A stretch of 64,000 nucleotides of DNA from Angiostrongylus vasorum (taxonomy: Eukaryota > Nematoda > Chromadorea > Rhabditida > Metastrongylidae), in contig JADANN010000437.1 in NCBI GenBank assembly GCA_018806985.1, forward strand, positions 2,196,501 through 2,260,500, read 5' to 3'. Both the position numbers and the translations under genes were made by a program. This document shows positions 40,601 to 55,000 of this stretch, in pieces; position 1 is the stretch's first letter; each line of letters opens with the position of its first letter. The notes beneath the pieces were generated by a model. That model saw nothing but the letters and a program-made list of their open reading frames with translations, ran no database searches and was not told the DNA's origin.

Positions 40601-43600
40601 GAAGTTGTGTTGGTGTTTCAGTGCATTGTTATCAGTTTTCATTGAAATTGTCCCTTTTTTTTCCAAAACGTTTCTTGTAAAATATACAGGTTTCATTGTA
40701 CAGCAGCGATTCATCCATTCCATTGATTGGTTTCGACTAACCCATTTGCCCATATACAACAGCATCATCTGATTTCTTGGAAAATGACTGAGATGAAGGA
40801 AGAGTCCGATGGTTGGATGTTTTCTTTTTTTTATCATATTCTCATTGATGCTGACACATTTCCGGTCTTTCACCTTTTTTTTATCGGAATTGTTAATCGA
40901 CAAATTGCTTTCTATAGATGCATGAAGCATTCTCAGCATTCCTAGCGCATATTTAGTCATACATTGTAAAGAAAAAAAAATGGACGCAAAAACGTGAGTC
41001 TAGGGAAACATCGATTTTCGGGCACTTCTAGTGCCCTTGTTCCCTTCAACTTCTCTTACTCTGTTGTTGTTGAGCTTAAGTGATTTGTGATTTCTTGGCG
41101 CGTATAAGTGGTTTTCGGAGACACGCACACTTCCTAAGATGCCGTCGCTAGCTAATGGTGCCCTTTCACACGAAGTTTGCTGGAAAATCGCCATCGGGCG
41201 AATGCGTTCGTAGAATCAAGTTTGATAGAATTCCGTTTTCGTTGGGTCTAAAACGTTAGGTTGTATTCAATGCACAAGTGGAATTATTTAGTTTATTACA
41301 AGGTTATGAGCGAGTGCAACGCCTAAGTTAAAGATCCCATGAGACGCACATGGTCCTCGATTCGGTACCGCTACTTTTTGGGCAAGTTGGAACCCCTGCC
41401 TCGAGAATCGGCATACTATTACTAGACAGTTTGGGAGGATAAAACTGTTTTGCTTTGTCAGCAGGCCACCGTAGTTGTTGTCTAGGCCAAATGTGCATTC
41501 AGCCACCTCAACAATTCTGCGAAAGGAATTGAATGCATGGCGGATCCTAAGGAATTGGTCAACACCGGTTGTTTTGTCCTTTGTCCTTTATCGCAAGAAA
41601 ATCTTATAAGAAGAACATCATAGGTTGAGACAACATTCTTTGCTCATCAATGAAAAGGAAAGTTTTGTCAAAAAAAATGGGTTATAGTTCCCAGGATCGA
41701 CTTTCTTTTGACCTCGGCATAGGAATATGAGTGCGTCGTTTTCTTGTTCAGCAATCACGAGGTTACTGTACAGCATACATTTAATTTCGTAGAAAAACAG
41801 TATAATACAGCAGTAGCTGACGTTTCGGCAGTATCGCCTTCTTCAGAGCCGCTTTTTTCCGTGCCTTCCAATGAGGAAGATTAGAACAGCTGATTATATG
41901 TTTTTCTGTGCAAGTAAATGTATGCTGTATAACAACTTCGCGATTGCTGAACAAGAAAAATCGGTTATCTTGCTGCTTATCAATGAAAAGGACTATTGTA
42001 AAAAAAAGGGAAAAAAATGGAATCTAGATTTGTTCCAAAAAGCACTTTTTAAGGTGGTTCCTAGAATCTTTTGAAAGTGTTTCCTTTATCATTCATTTAT
42101 GAACGATACTATTACAGAAATCCAGGAATGCCTAGGTTGAGATAATGCCTTGTTCATCCACGCCAACGAAAGCAAACTTGTCAAATGTAGGCCATTGTTG
42201 GAGAGCTTTCATGGTTATTAACGTTATTTTCTAGTAGTATGTTTATTGGATCACATCATACCCCTCAGAACTTTTCTTGATGATAAATAGACTAGTTTTC
42301 TCAAGGTTTTGCTGTTGATTTATCTCAGTACTTTGTGAAAGCATTTGAAACGTAGCCTATCTGTTTTCTACAGTTTGTTTCGTTTTGTTGTATTTTTCAG
42401 GATACATAGCTTTATGATGTGCAACTGTGAAAAAATTGGTACATTAAACAGACACGCGTCAACGTGTTTCTTGCAGCGTTAAGTAAAAGCATAAATCTTA
42501 GCGAACCGAATGAAAAAAAGTTAAAAATGAAAGATTTTTTTACATTGCACATGAAGGAATAACAACTCCACAAAGAGTAGAACTTTCTGCTTTGATCAAT
42601 CCCTTAGAGATGAGCCATGCATTCACCTTCATTTGTAGCATCGTAAAGGTGGCTTAATACATATTTGGCTTATGGGATGACTTGTGGCGGCATAACAATT
42701 GCCTTGCCGTTGTGTCGAGTCAGTATTTATATCCTCCCACCCAAGTCTTGCACCAATATGTAACACGCGGGGCGATATGGACTTGGTTAGCTTAAAGTGC
42801 GAGATCGAACCAACGACCAAGTGTGCATCGCAGCGCGCCTCTTACCACTGTGCTACACGTACTGCAATACAGTCTACAATACTGTTCGAACGCTAAGTCT
42901 TTTTTTCCTTTTCTTTTTCTACACAAATGGCTCGATTGTGCTTCAAAGATCTCCTAACCGCTAACCGATGCTTCTGCCGTTCACAGTTGCTTTTCATGAA
43001 TTCAAGCAGTGAAACATTTTAGTAATTAATGATACAGATCATTTCCGTTAGGAAACTAATCACACTTGACGTTGAAGAAATCAATAATAGGATAGTTTTG
43101 TTCAAAATCTCCAAATTCATCTTCGGTGTCAAATTTGATTTCTACTCAGTAGATTTTTTTACTTTTTTCCATGTCAACAAAAATTTCATCTTTATTGTGA
43201 TATGGAGATGCTACAAGGTCAAAGATCTAGTGACGTGGACTTCATTTCATCGAACTGGGTTTACTTCCCAAAGTAATTAATAAGTATTGCCATCAATGAA
43301 GTGACTCTTATAATCGGGGGGTTTTTTTCGTTACATATCACTTTTCTGGCGGGAGGTCGTGGTGGTTTATTCGATTTGTTAGATACATTTACTGAACATG
43401 GCCTACCTTTTTTTCTATCCTTGGGGTTCGATCCATAAAAATCTATAAAGCATCGGCACCTTTTTCATTTACAAAACATCACTTTCACCCTTTCTGGTCT
43501 GCAAAAAGTCTTCAGTATAATTTTTTTGACACACAACTTTCGTTTCCTTTGGAATTTTGTCGCGTTAAATCATTGCGCTAAAGTTCTCTGTACTGCGCCG

Positions 43601-44506
43601 CGCATTTGGTTGCAATGGGTTTGTGTTATGATTCGTCAATTGATTGATGCTGATTTGTTAAAAATGTGACTGGGCGTTGCGACAGTAACACTGGAAACTG
43701 GCGGTATCGATTACCAAACGTCGCTTGTATTCGTTTTTTTTTCTTTTTTTTGAGTTATTGCTTGCTTTTTGTAGTCCAACACTTTTTATCTTATGCTATC
43801 TTAATCACGCGAGAAACCATCTGTGGCATTTATCCCTACTTCTCTGCTTATTTGTTAGCATGAAGCTTCAACTGTTGTGCGGATCCCATCGCTTCCTTCA
43901 CGCGTTTCGTTATCACCGACCCTTCATCCAAGAATGTTTTCGAACTTTTTTCGTATGGGTTCGGCTTCCACCTGAGGGTTTTTCCTTCTTCATGAATGTT
44001 GTGACATGTTATTCGAACGTGATTCTCCTTAAAATCCAGAGGAAACTCCACCAAATCGCTCTCATATTTTCATCACAGCCAGCGACCAACTGTAGTGAAT
44101 CAAAGCGAGCTGTTCTAAGACAAGTCCGGTACCATTTTGTCAGTCGATCCCGGAAGTACGGAAAGTTTGTTCGGTCCGGAAGAGGTCGAAGCGGCGACCA
44201 TCTGTGTCTCGATATACATATACATGTATATATATATACATATACATGTATATATATACATATACATGTATATATATATACATATACGTGTATATATATA
44301 CATATACATGTACATATATACATATACATGTACATATATACATATACATGTATATATATATACATATACGTGTATATATATATACATATACATGTATATA
44401 TATACATACACATGTATATATATACATATGCATATATACATACATACACATGTATATATATATATGTGCGTATACATGTATATACATATACGAGAGATAT
44501 ACAGTA

Positions 44507-44556
<50 letters not shown>

Positions 44557-45936
44557 ACATATTTACAAGTATGTTTATATATAGGTATAAATATACATAC
44601 AATATATATATATATATATATAGATGTAAATATATGTCTATATATGTACAATACATATATATAAATGTGTATATATATGTATAAATATGTGTGTACATAT
44701 ATATCGAGACATACACAGGGTGCGTATGGCGCAGTGGTCAGAGGCGCCTTGCAATACACATGGGATCGATTCCTGCGCCCTTGGCCTATCAAGCCTTCCA
44801 TCCTTCCGGGGTCGGGAAATTGGTACCAGACTTGTCTGGGAGGATAGCAGCACTGGCTCAATACATCGGTGGACCACCGCGAGTCATTGTTCATTGTGAA
44901 GGCCTGAAATTTATTCAATGCTCTCTAACGATGTTTAATGTAGTCGAATGCATGGCGCATCTCTCACGGTTTAATCAACGCTGAAAGCTTTATTGCATAT
45001 ATATATATATATATATAAGCGTTGGCCTTTGATCAGTTCCGAAGGGCTGTGCCGTGCACGTCATACGTCCGCCTTCGTTAAGCATCGTTAGCATCGTCAT
45101 CGTGATTGAATATAAATCTGGCCTATACAATGAAATGACTCGCCATGGCCTACCGATGTGTCGACTCAGTGCTGATATCCTCCCAATCAAGTCTGGTACC
45201 AGTTTGCTGACCCCGAATTGATAGGAAATAAGGTGAAGCTAAGGAGCGAAATCGAACCAATGACCATGGAAGTATCGCAGGGCACCTCTACCCACTGCGC
45301 TATTCTCGCCCATGATTCCCATATTGCAAGTTTAATCAGCATGGAATAGTTTGCCCTAATAGAATATTTGAAATCGTAGTTTTACCATGCTCAGCTCTAT
45401 TGTTTGTCGACTAATTCCGGATTTTGCATTGATTTTCTGCATTTCTTTTTCTTTTCAACGGTAATGTGATTTTCGTACACTAACAGTTGTTCGCCACTTG
45501 ATGTTGAGTGTTTTGAAAGACTTCGTGTGTCTTTTTTCGTCTTCAATAGTACCTTTATCTGATTTTTTGTTGTTACTTTGCTCTTTTCACCTTTATATCA
45601 TCGGCGCTGTACCGGTTCGCTTTTTATATTTCCATTCAGTGCAATGAATGACACACGAACTTCTCTTTCGGTGGTAAAAACGCATTGTTTTCCGAACAAC
45701 TGGAAAATTCTGCTGCGGTTCTATCGTGATGACAAACATGATGTTTCATTAACAGTAGAACTCTTTAAACTTTAAAGAGAAGAGTTTTCTTTGCCAACAC
45801 CGCTTTTGCACCATTTCACCCTTTTTGACTGCTTCTAAAATCTCAAGGTTCTTTGACAAATGAGATTTTGCGATGGACGTGGGCTGTTAAGGTGTGTTTT
45901 TAACGTTTAACGTCATTTTCTCCCAAATGTGTACAC

Positions 45937-46004
<68 letters not shown>

Positions 46005-49000
46005 ATATATATACATGCATATACGCATCTCGTAAATACATATACATGTATATATGTGTATGTATGTATATAAACACTCGATATTAACTCCCGTCTTCGA
46101 ATCGAATTCGAAAGCACAAATGTCTGTCAAACTTTACCACTGGGTAGTAAGTGTACTTTACTATCCAATGTTTCATATTTCCTCTATTTGAAGTGCTTAA
46201 GCTGTATGCACAACCAATACGGTATCCCATTATTTGGATTTAAGATTTCTGTGCTTATGTTTATATGTGCTGGTTAAAAGATCCTGCGTTGCATCACCGT
46301 TATTTCGTTAATCATCGTCTGACTCGAGTTAGCACCAATAGGTCTCCATTCATCCTCTCAACGTCCAAACCTGTCTGTTGGGCTGCGCTCGCTTGGGATA
46401 ATGAAGAGCATCTTATTCTTCATGTGAGGGTTTTCTTTCTTACTGTTTTCAGTGATGGAACACCCAATGGATGCTTGTTGAATTTTGCTGGATATACTAA
46501 ATTGTAACTCCCACGTCCGACTTTCTATTAACCTCGGCATTGATAAAGTAATTCTTCGTATTCTTGTTGAGCAAACACGAGGTGTTATTTTTATTCTTTA
46601 TTGACGAACAAGTTGACGTTTCGGTGGATTTCGCCTTCCTCAGAGCCTGGAAAGGTCAAGTTGACAGCAATCTATTCGGCCAAACACCTCCATAACCAAA
46701 CAGAGAAAACGCTGAACCAAGATTTCAATCACACTGAACACAGCTTTGCACACTCACCGCTTTCTATGAGGCTTCCACTGAGTATGTCGCGTGGAGACCA
46801 ACCGCACAGAATTCACATGGAAGCGTAATATGCATCTCCCACCAAAATAACAGCCTTATATACTGCCCAATATCACGCGTGATAATGAGGCATTCTTCCC
46901 TGCGGTTCATTTTTCGGATTTCTGGAATTGATCCAGAACGAAATAGAAAGTCGGACGGGGATTTATTACAATAATGACAGTCCTCTTCAATCTTGTTACA
47001 TTCATGCTTTGCGACGTATTGCGGAATAAGCGTACCTTTGGAACGTCGTCGGAAATTAACACCGTAGACCTCGTGTTTGCTCAACAAGAGTACGAAGAAA
47101 TACTAAATTGTGGCTAGTCTTGCTATTCCGGAATATCCGTGGTGCTTATTTGCTAGAGTCGACACTTTACCGCCTCGTATTTGCTTCCTAGTTTTGATTT
47201 TTAGACTTTCGACCATGCGTCACATTTATTTGGACGTGTTGTTCTGTGTACGAGAAGCATAATTGATTTCTCACCTTCTGAACATTTCTTCGTCTTAATG
47301 CAAGTTATATCATTTTTCGCCCCATATTTGGCTCGTTTTCTAGCACTTAGACGTCCTACACAGCCCGACGATTAACCTGCTCGAGGCGTCAGGTAACGAT
47401 GATTCGTGGTGAGCACATGTGATAAATGACTGGAAGGAAATGTTGCCTTTGCTTTATGAACGAGGCCAGCAAACTGTAGGCAGCAAACCTTTTTTTTATT
47501 TTCCACCGACTGTTTAGTTGTGATGCATCTGCTATCAAGCTTCAGTTCTGCAAATTTCTAAATACTATCAGTTTCATGGTTATCGTTAAGCTTTGGATTA
47601 TATAACGCTTTGTATCACTGTTAGAAGGCATGTATTTTCCTGTGAGGCAGCTCCGAACAGAATATATCTACTTAGGAGTCGTTAGGTAAAAGTTCCATTA
47701 TAACCATGTTATCGTTGTTCATTCCAGTTGGAGTCTAACCCACTTTGTGTCGTCATTTATAAGGTGTTGGTAAACTTGACACTAAATCATTGCTAATGTT
47801 ATAAATTAGGAAAGACATCGATAAATACTTGGATACTTGGATATTTGGATGGTCCGTCTTCACGAGTTTTGCAGACCCCAGCACATTTGCCACTCGTTTC
47901 TTTCCCTCGCAATCGCCGTCCATGGTGGTGGTTTTACTTGAGCATGCTGGGTATCGATTAGTTAATATTAAAATGTGGAAATCTCAAAGAAATGATCGCT
48001 GTTCACGGATGATGTTGACAATAGGTGAACTCAACACACCCATTCATCAAATATTCATCAATGGTTCATAGGATTACACAGGGAGCGAAGCTCCCCGATT
48101 CTTAAGCGTAGCTCTGTAGTACGCCTGACTTTAAGGTTATGTTGAAGTTATGAAAGACTATTAGTATATTGTCAGTTTTGCACTTAGTTTTTCTTCTTTG
48201 TTTTATCATTCTTCTTTTCGAAGCGAACCTTCTTTTTATGCTTCGTTTCAATATTTCTCTTTTCAAAACAACTTCCTTTGTGTTTTGTTGCTTTTGAAAG
48301 TGCTTCGTTCTTTACTTTAGCCGAGTGCCAATTCTTTATCTTTCGATGAAAGGGATAATGTAATTTCATCGGAGCTCATCAACGTCCTTCACTTTGTGTT
48401 CCGATAGAGCCATCAAGGCGACCCTCTACGTTTAATAAGGCGTTATTAATGTTATTACTGGACATGGCTGGCATCTGGCTTAACGTCCCTATACGTAATA
48501 TATTACGGGGGCGCATATAGCGCGGCGGGTAAAGGTGCTGTTCAATGCACCGTTGATCGTTGATTCGGTACTGAGGTCCCTGAGAGCTAAGTTATCGATC
48601 TCCCTGGGGTCTTCAATTTATTACCAACGTTCTTGGGTGAGTACCAACACTCACTTCTTAGATCGATGGTCCTCCACATGGGCCATGTTTGCATTGAATC
48701 ACTTCTACGGTGATACGGATGAAGTTGAATGCACGGTACTTCCTTAAAGGATTAATCAGTACTAAATACTTTATTTTTTAAGGTACGTATTTGTTGTTGT
48801 ACTTGTGTTTGACCTAAACATCAGTTGAGTAAAACAGTGTGGGTTAGTTTTTTATGTCGTTTAGACTTTATTCAAATACTTTTTGTTGTAATCACAACCT
48901 TAACCGTTTTATTTACTGCCTACGCTTTTTAATGGCATGGTGTATTGCGAAATGTAACTTCAATGATGTTGAGATATTTGCAAAACTCCGAACGAGGTGT

Positions 49001-52000
49001 CTGCGGTGGGGAACGAACGCTCCATTGTCCTTCCCGGAGGAGAACGCGTTCACCACCACACCATGCGGATCCTACTTTTTTGTTGTATTTTTGCTACTAG
49101 GTACCCAACAGTTTTCTAAAGAGCACTACCATAAGGCGCAAAGTTTTTATATTTTTGAGAAAAAGGATAAAGCTTTCGGCGTTGATCATTCCTCTGAGAG
49201 ATGCGCCATGAATTCAACTTCGTTATGTATTGTTTGGAGGTGAATGAATCCATATCTGGCCTTTACAATGACTCGCGGTGGCCTAGCGATGTATCGAGCC
49301 AGTGCTACTATCGTCCCATACAAGTCTGGTACCAATTCACCGACTCCGAAGGTATGGAAGGGTTGGTGGGGCCATTGTGGGGGGGGGGTCGATTCCACGT
49401 GTGTGTTGCAGAGCGCCTGCGACCACTGCGCTGCACGCGCCCTTTTTTGAGATATTTCAAAGAATTAGTTGTTGGCGAAGCATAATTCTTTGTGTATGCA
49501 TAGAATATGAATCCAATTTGCACTTGCTCGAAAAATACATGTGTTCGGGCGATTCTGGGACGAGTTTTGTCGACTCAACGTACCGCTATTAAGAATCCCT
49601 CGTAATCCTGTAGTTTATGAAACGTAGATCGACTTATCGTATAAGTAATGGTCGTGGTATCGTTTTTTTCTTCTAGTGATCAATATGAATGTACTTTATC
49701 CCCATCCAGCCTCTTCTGGTTAGTTTGAGTCATCGCCTCTGGCTATTATTATAGGCTTTATACACTCTTTGAAGCACTCCATATCACGAGATCCTAGCTG
49801 TTCTCTTTTCTGAAATCTTCTTCTTAAAGTGTTCTTCAAGAATTGTGTACATCATACAAATATTTAACTTCTGACATAGCAGGAAAGTTGGAATAACCGT
49901 TGGTTCAAACTTGTGAATACGAGACTCCGGGGTACTTTCTTCGATTCATAACATCTTTCTCTCAGGCTTTTAAAGGCAATTACTCCGTCTCTTTCAGTTT
50001 TAATCTGACGAGAAATGCTCAGTGAACGTTTAAAACGTTGTGTTCTAGTTGCCATTCATCTTTCTCTAATCATTAACTTATCCACCATTACTGTTTCATA
50101 CTCCTAAAACGTCTTCACCAGTGATAAGTTTCCGTTCTCCCCCACCCAGAAGAATGATTCTCTTCATTTCATCTTTTTTGCACGATTAGTTTCATCATTC
50201 GCCGTCAGACTGGCGTGTAGCGTGAGACGTCTTGATGAGATAATATCACGTTAGCGAATCTCTATCCCTACTATTATGGAATTGCGAGAGTTCGGTAAAG
50301 ATTAGATGTAGTGGAGTGATAGATGAAGCCAGCTAATGCTCCTATAAGGTAATAATCCACGTGTTAATCGACGAATGATGAGAGAACAGCATGAAGTAGT
50401 ACGGTGTGAAAAATCGGCTTGTAGTTTATGAACATCAAGATGAAAGGCACAGGATGCTGTAGACAACTCTATACAACTCTTTTGAAAGTTTGAATATCAT
50501 CGAAAGCGCTTCATATTTTCGAAAGATTCAGACTTTCTGCTTGATTTAATCCTTATCATTGAAATCAAGATACCATCATCGTTGTTGGTTTAGGGATTTG
50601 TTATTGTTGGAACCATGATATAACAGTCTGCCGAAAGTCTCTGTACGTGTTACTCGCTTGCTTCTAAGGCTTCCAATACGTTTATGAAGATCTGTCTCGT
50701 CTAGATATAGATATAGATATCCAGGTTTGTGGACTTCCGAAGAAAACTCGGGCCTCCTGTTTTTTTCTTCATACCGTCATTGTTTCAATGAAGTTTCCCT
50801 TGGCAGATAAGAATTTAATTGATAGGGCGGCTAGGTTTTCCATGTAACATGAATTCATAATGTTTTCATAAGAAACATAGGAGACATCATTTAGCCGTCT
50901 TCATTGTTTTTTTCTTGGAAAAAATCCCTAGGATTGCTTCTGGACTGCAGTGTCATGCAATCTTTCCCTGGCTTGTAAGCATACGTTTGTCTATTTTCCG
51001 TTTTATGGAAATGAATTGTTTCTTTTCTTGGGGCTTTTCTTTTGTCTAGAATGAAAGGCCTAACTGAAAGCTATCGCATCTATGAATTTCTACGCATCTA
51101 TGAATTTCTAAGAATATCTCGTCTCTGAAATACTTCAGTTTTATTCAGCTACTGTTCTTGTTTGAATACCATTACTCTTATGCATTCAAACGGTAGGGCT
51201 CATGTAGTACTAAATAACTACGACGACACTCTTAGCTGAAAGAAGAACTGGAATGAAGTGTTTTCAGTCGATACTCTACATAAAGTTACTTGTTCGATGT
51301 GACTGTTCCGTATCAAATTATTTATCTTCCAGTCCAACTGATTTCCAGATTTACTAGTTCTGCACTTATCATTAATGTTTTAGGCTTGAAATATTCTGAA
51401 GATGTTTGGATGAGGGTGGATTCCTGTACGAATTATCGCAACGGAGAAAAGTGAGTGTGGTTTTTTGAGCAGAACTGAATTCTTTGGCAATGAGTGTTTC
51501 TTCCTCTTTACTAACAGTAAGATTGATTTCTGACTATAGCGTAGCTACAACAGATGACAGCTGATTTCTCAGTAGCTTGGTTCTAGGGCAGTCGTCGTCG
51601 ATAAATTCTTTTTTTAACAGCGTCAACCTCCCCACATTTCTCCCGTCTGGTTAATATGTACGTCAGAGCATTCTTTATTTGCAGTTAATTGGAATTCATC
51701 GCTTCACCGTCCTCATTAGCAGCAACACAACACTGAAAGATCATCGACTATGTATGTTGCTGAGACCAAAAACGACGTATTTACGTTGATCCTCTGGCGC
51801 CTTAATCCGTCGAATAGCCAGATGGGTGGGATATCCTAATACTGTCATCCGAGCTTAGAGGATGTTGACATTTGGATTCTAAAGTTCAGCCAAAGTAGAA
51901 AACAAATGCTATTCATCGATGTCGTCCTGGAAGTGCTTCATCACAAATGTGACGAACACGAACCCCCATTCAATCTATAACGATGATTAGTCATTAATTT

Positions 52001-55000
52001 TTGGTAGTGATAACACAAGAATATCCTGGCACAACTTTTTCTGGATTGTTTCTGAACTGCGAGGAAATCATGTTATGGAAGCAGTAATAAAAACTGACGA
52101 CATTGATCAATCTCTTAGGGTGGGGCCGTGCATTCGGATCCATTAAACGTCAGAGAGGTGATTGAATGCATATTTTGCCTAAACAGTGACTTGAAGGAGC
52201 CTGCCAATATATCAAGTTAGTGGTATTATCCTCCGAAAAAAGTCTAGCGTCAATTTCCTGGCTCCAAAAAATTAGGGGTCTTCATTTATTTTGACTACTG
52301 GACATCTCTTACTACTACTCGTACGCATCTCTGCAACCATGGTAGTTAAGTGCCAGAAACATGACAGTTAGGTGGAAAATGTGCGGTTTTTATGATTGTT
52401 CACGAAGGTATGATTAATATATGTAATTCTTGCGAGCTTTCGTTGTTGAGCGAACGCGAGGTTTGAATCTTTTCTTGCTGTTGCTGTGGTTCCATGACTG
52501 ACGTTTGGGAGACTTCGTTTTTTTCAAATTCTGGGCTTGTTTCATGTAGCGTTGTCCATATAAGTCGGTGAGCTATTTATACTGCTGGTGATCTCTTATA
52601 TAGACGAACGCCACTTCCTTTAAAAACTACTCACCATTTTGTCAGGTGACGGACCACCCTTGTGTTGTTACATGGAATGAGGAATTAAAACCACCCAGAT
52701 GAAAATATCAGCCTGATATAAGGCGCCAGTAGACCCAAAGTGGTCCACCCGTTTTGCCAATGTATTTTTCAACACATGTCTTATATGACATCAAGTATAT
52801 TGTTACCCGAACACATGCAAACCCGTCTCTGCCATTAGAAGGAACTACGCAATTTTCCAGGCTACACAGTCGATCACAGATGCTGTTGCGGGCTAATATA
52901 TAATACCGCACTATACTGGTACCCTACGCCGTCAATTAATCAGGATCCCTTTCAAGCTACCCTTTATATGAAACAAATTACGCTATTAAGAGGCGCCTAA
53001 ATAAAAGTGGGTCTTGAAAATTTTGTGGCATTTGTTGCCCTCCCACATAACACCTTACGCCGTCAAATGACATAAATCGAAAAAGAACATCTTGATGGTA
53101 AACTTAAAACTCGTCAAAGTACCCTGAGTACACGTAGGGCACAAAAACGCTATGGTGATGATTTGGAAATGACTGTCAAGATCCTAGCGCAAGAATCAAA
53201 AACGTCAACACATAGTACTCTTGAAGCATTTTGGGCAAACTTCAAAAGTCCAAAAATGAGCCGGAAAAACGAATACCTCACTATCACAGTACGGCGCCTT
53301 ATATCAGTGATTTTTTGATCTGGGTGGGTTCTATTCGTCATCCCAAATGAGCAATAGACAGGTGACCCCGCACCTAACAAAATGATGAGTAGTTTTTGAA
53401 CAAAATGACGTTAATTTATGCATCAGAACGTTATTCGTAGTATAGATATTTCACCGAATTGTATGGATAATGTTACATAAAATACGTCCAGGCTATGAAG
53501 AAAGCGAAGTCGCCGAAACGTCAGCCACCGAACCACAGCAACAGCAGTAACACCAATATCGCGTCAGCTGAACAAGGGTATTACATATATTAACTGTTAA
53601 TTAACACCTATGGCTTACCGAGCTTTCCATCCCTCCGAGGTCGGCCAAATTGCCACCAGACTAGGCTGGAAGGGTAGCAGCACTGGCTCGATACATCGGT
53701 AGGCCACCCCCGAGTCATTGTAAAGGCCAGATATGCATTCCATCGCCTCCATCGATGCTTAATGAAGTCGAATGCATGGCGCATCCTTCAGGGATTGATC
53801 AGCATCGAGAGCTTTATCCTTTATCCTTTTAATCATTAATTCCAAGGTTTATAAAGTCCGTTCTTCTGAGTTACTGGAAGATATGATTGTTCACATATTC
53901 ATGATGCATATGAGTTCCCAGATGGCCATATCTTTATGTGTAGTTCAAGGGCGATGTGAAATCTTCACTGGTTACGTCTTGTTTACCTCAAGTTTTTTAA
54001 CATTTATTAATTCCGGTTCGAATACAGTACATCGACACTTTTCTCATGTTCTCCGGGACCGATATTGAAGAACACGTCAACAGCATTTGGTCGTGCTGTG
54101 ATTGAACTACATTGCGAGTACCGTAATGTCATCTGGAAAGTTCGTCTAGCTGTTCCGACCTAGAAGAACAAACTCAACGGCACTAAAGCTCTCGAGGAAT
54201 TACTAAATGATCCATTTTTGGAACTACAGCTTCCATTGAGTTTACCTGAGTTCATATTCGGTTTAGAACCTGTTCATCATAGAATCTAATGGTCCAGTAA
54301 TTTCACGCTGAAAAGAATCCATAGTTTTCGGAGAATGACAAGTCTTTCTTTTATGAAAGTCCCCTCGTTTTACGTGAGAGACTTGCCGAACACAAAGCGA
54401 GTCGAAGGCGGATCTTGTAAATATTTTCGTATCGAGGAAATGCTCCGCACACCATCCAAACAGCAATGAATCTCCAAACAGCAATGAATAGATGCTGCGT
54501 CAAATGTGGTATGGGAAAGTCTGGCACTCATTTAAATTTGTATAAGTCTATCAGAAATATTAAACCAACATCAAAGTAAACAGGTAACAAACTTGGAGAA
54601 ATATGAAGTCCTAATAGAAGCAGTGTTATATTCGATGATTTGGTGTTTATTGAAATAGCTCCTAGTTCCGCTTTCGTAAGTAATATTTACTAAAGTCATA
54701 TTTAATTTTGAAATCTTGCTTTACTATTGTAAATTGTATTCCCTTCGTTGATGAGCTTACACGAAGTTGATAAACAATTTTTATTAGGCTAACGTTTTGA
54801 CGTTTCCGTCTTCATCAGTACCGGCTGTGGACTATCGACTCGTATCATCGGCTCTGATGATGACGAAGCCGTCGAAACGGCTGTAGACTATCGACTCGAA
54901 CCATCGGGTCTAATGAAGGCGAAGACGTCGAAACGTTAGCCGAATAAGTTGTTTATCAACCTCATGTAAGCCCATCAATGAAAGAATACATGTTAATTAA

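Larger units (their letters stand above)
22802..51383 (+). other. Inferred 28.6-kb first intron of the PHACTR gene
   Basis: Between the start exon at 22693 and the next exon at 51384 I found no further plausible coding exon on the plus strand and no recognisable gene on the minus strand. The stretch holds repeats listed separately: the RTE remnant, SINE families A and B, foldbacks C, repeat D, Penelope-like pieces and the TA microsatellite. Stretches 22802-23980, 24220-26940, 30930-32740, 34000-35070, 36000-38570, 39100-39680, 40530-41280, 42000-42580, 42900-43860, 47110-47820 and 49450-51380 are AT-rich with nothing I can identify. Confidence 0.5.

Noticed and set aside
43725..44918. Open frames of 100-319 codons rich in Tyr and Ile on both strands
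   Set aside because: Produced by the TATACA microsatellite, which is open in many frames. No start context, splice sites or family.
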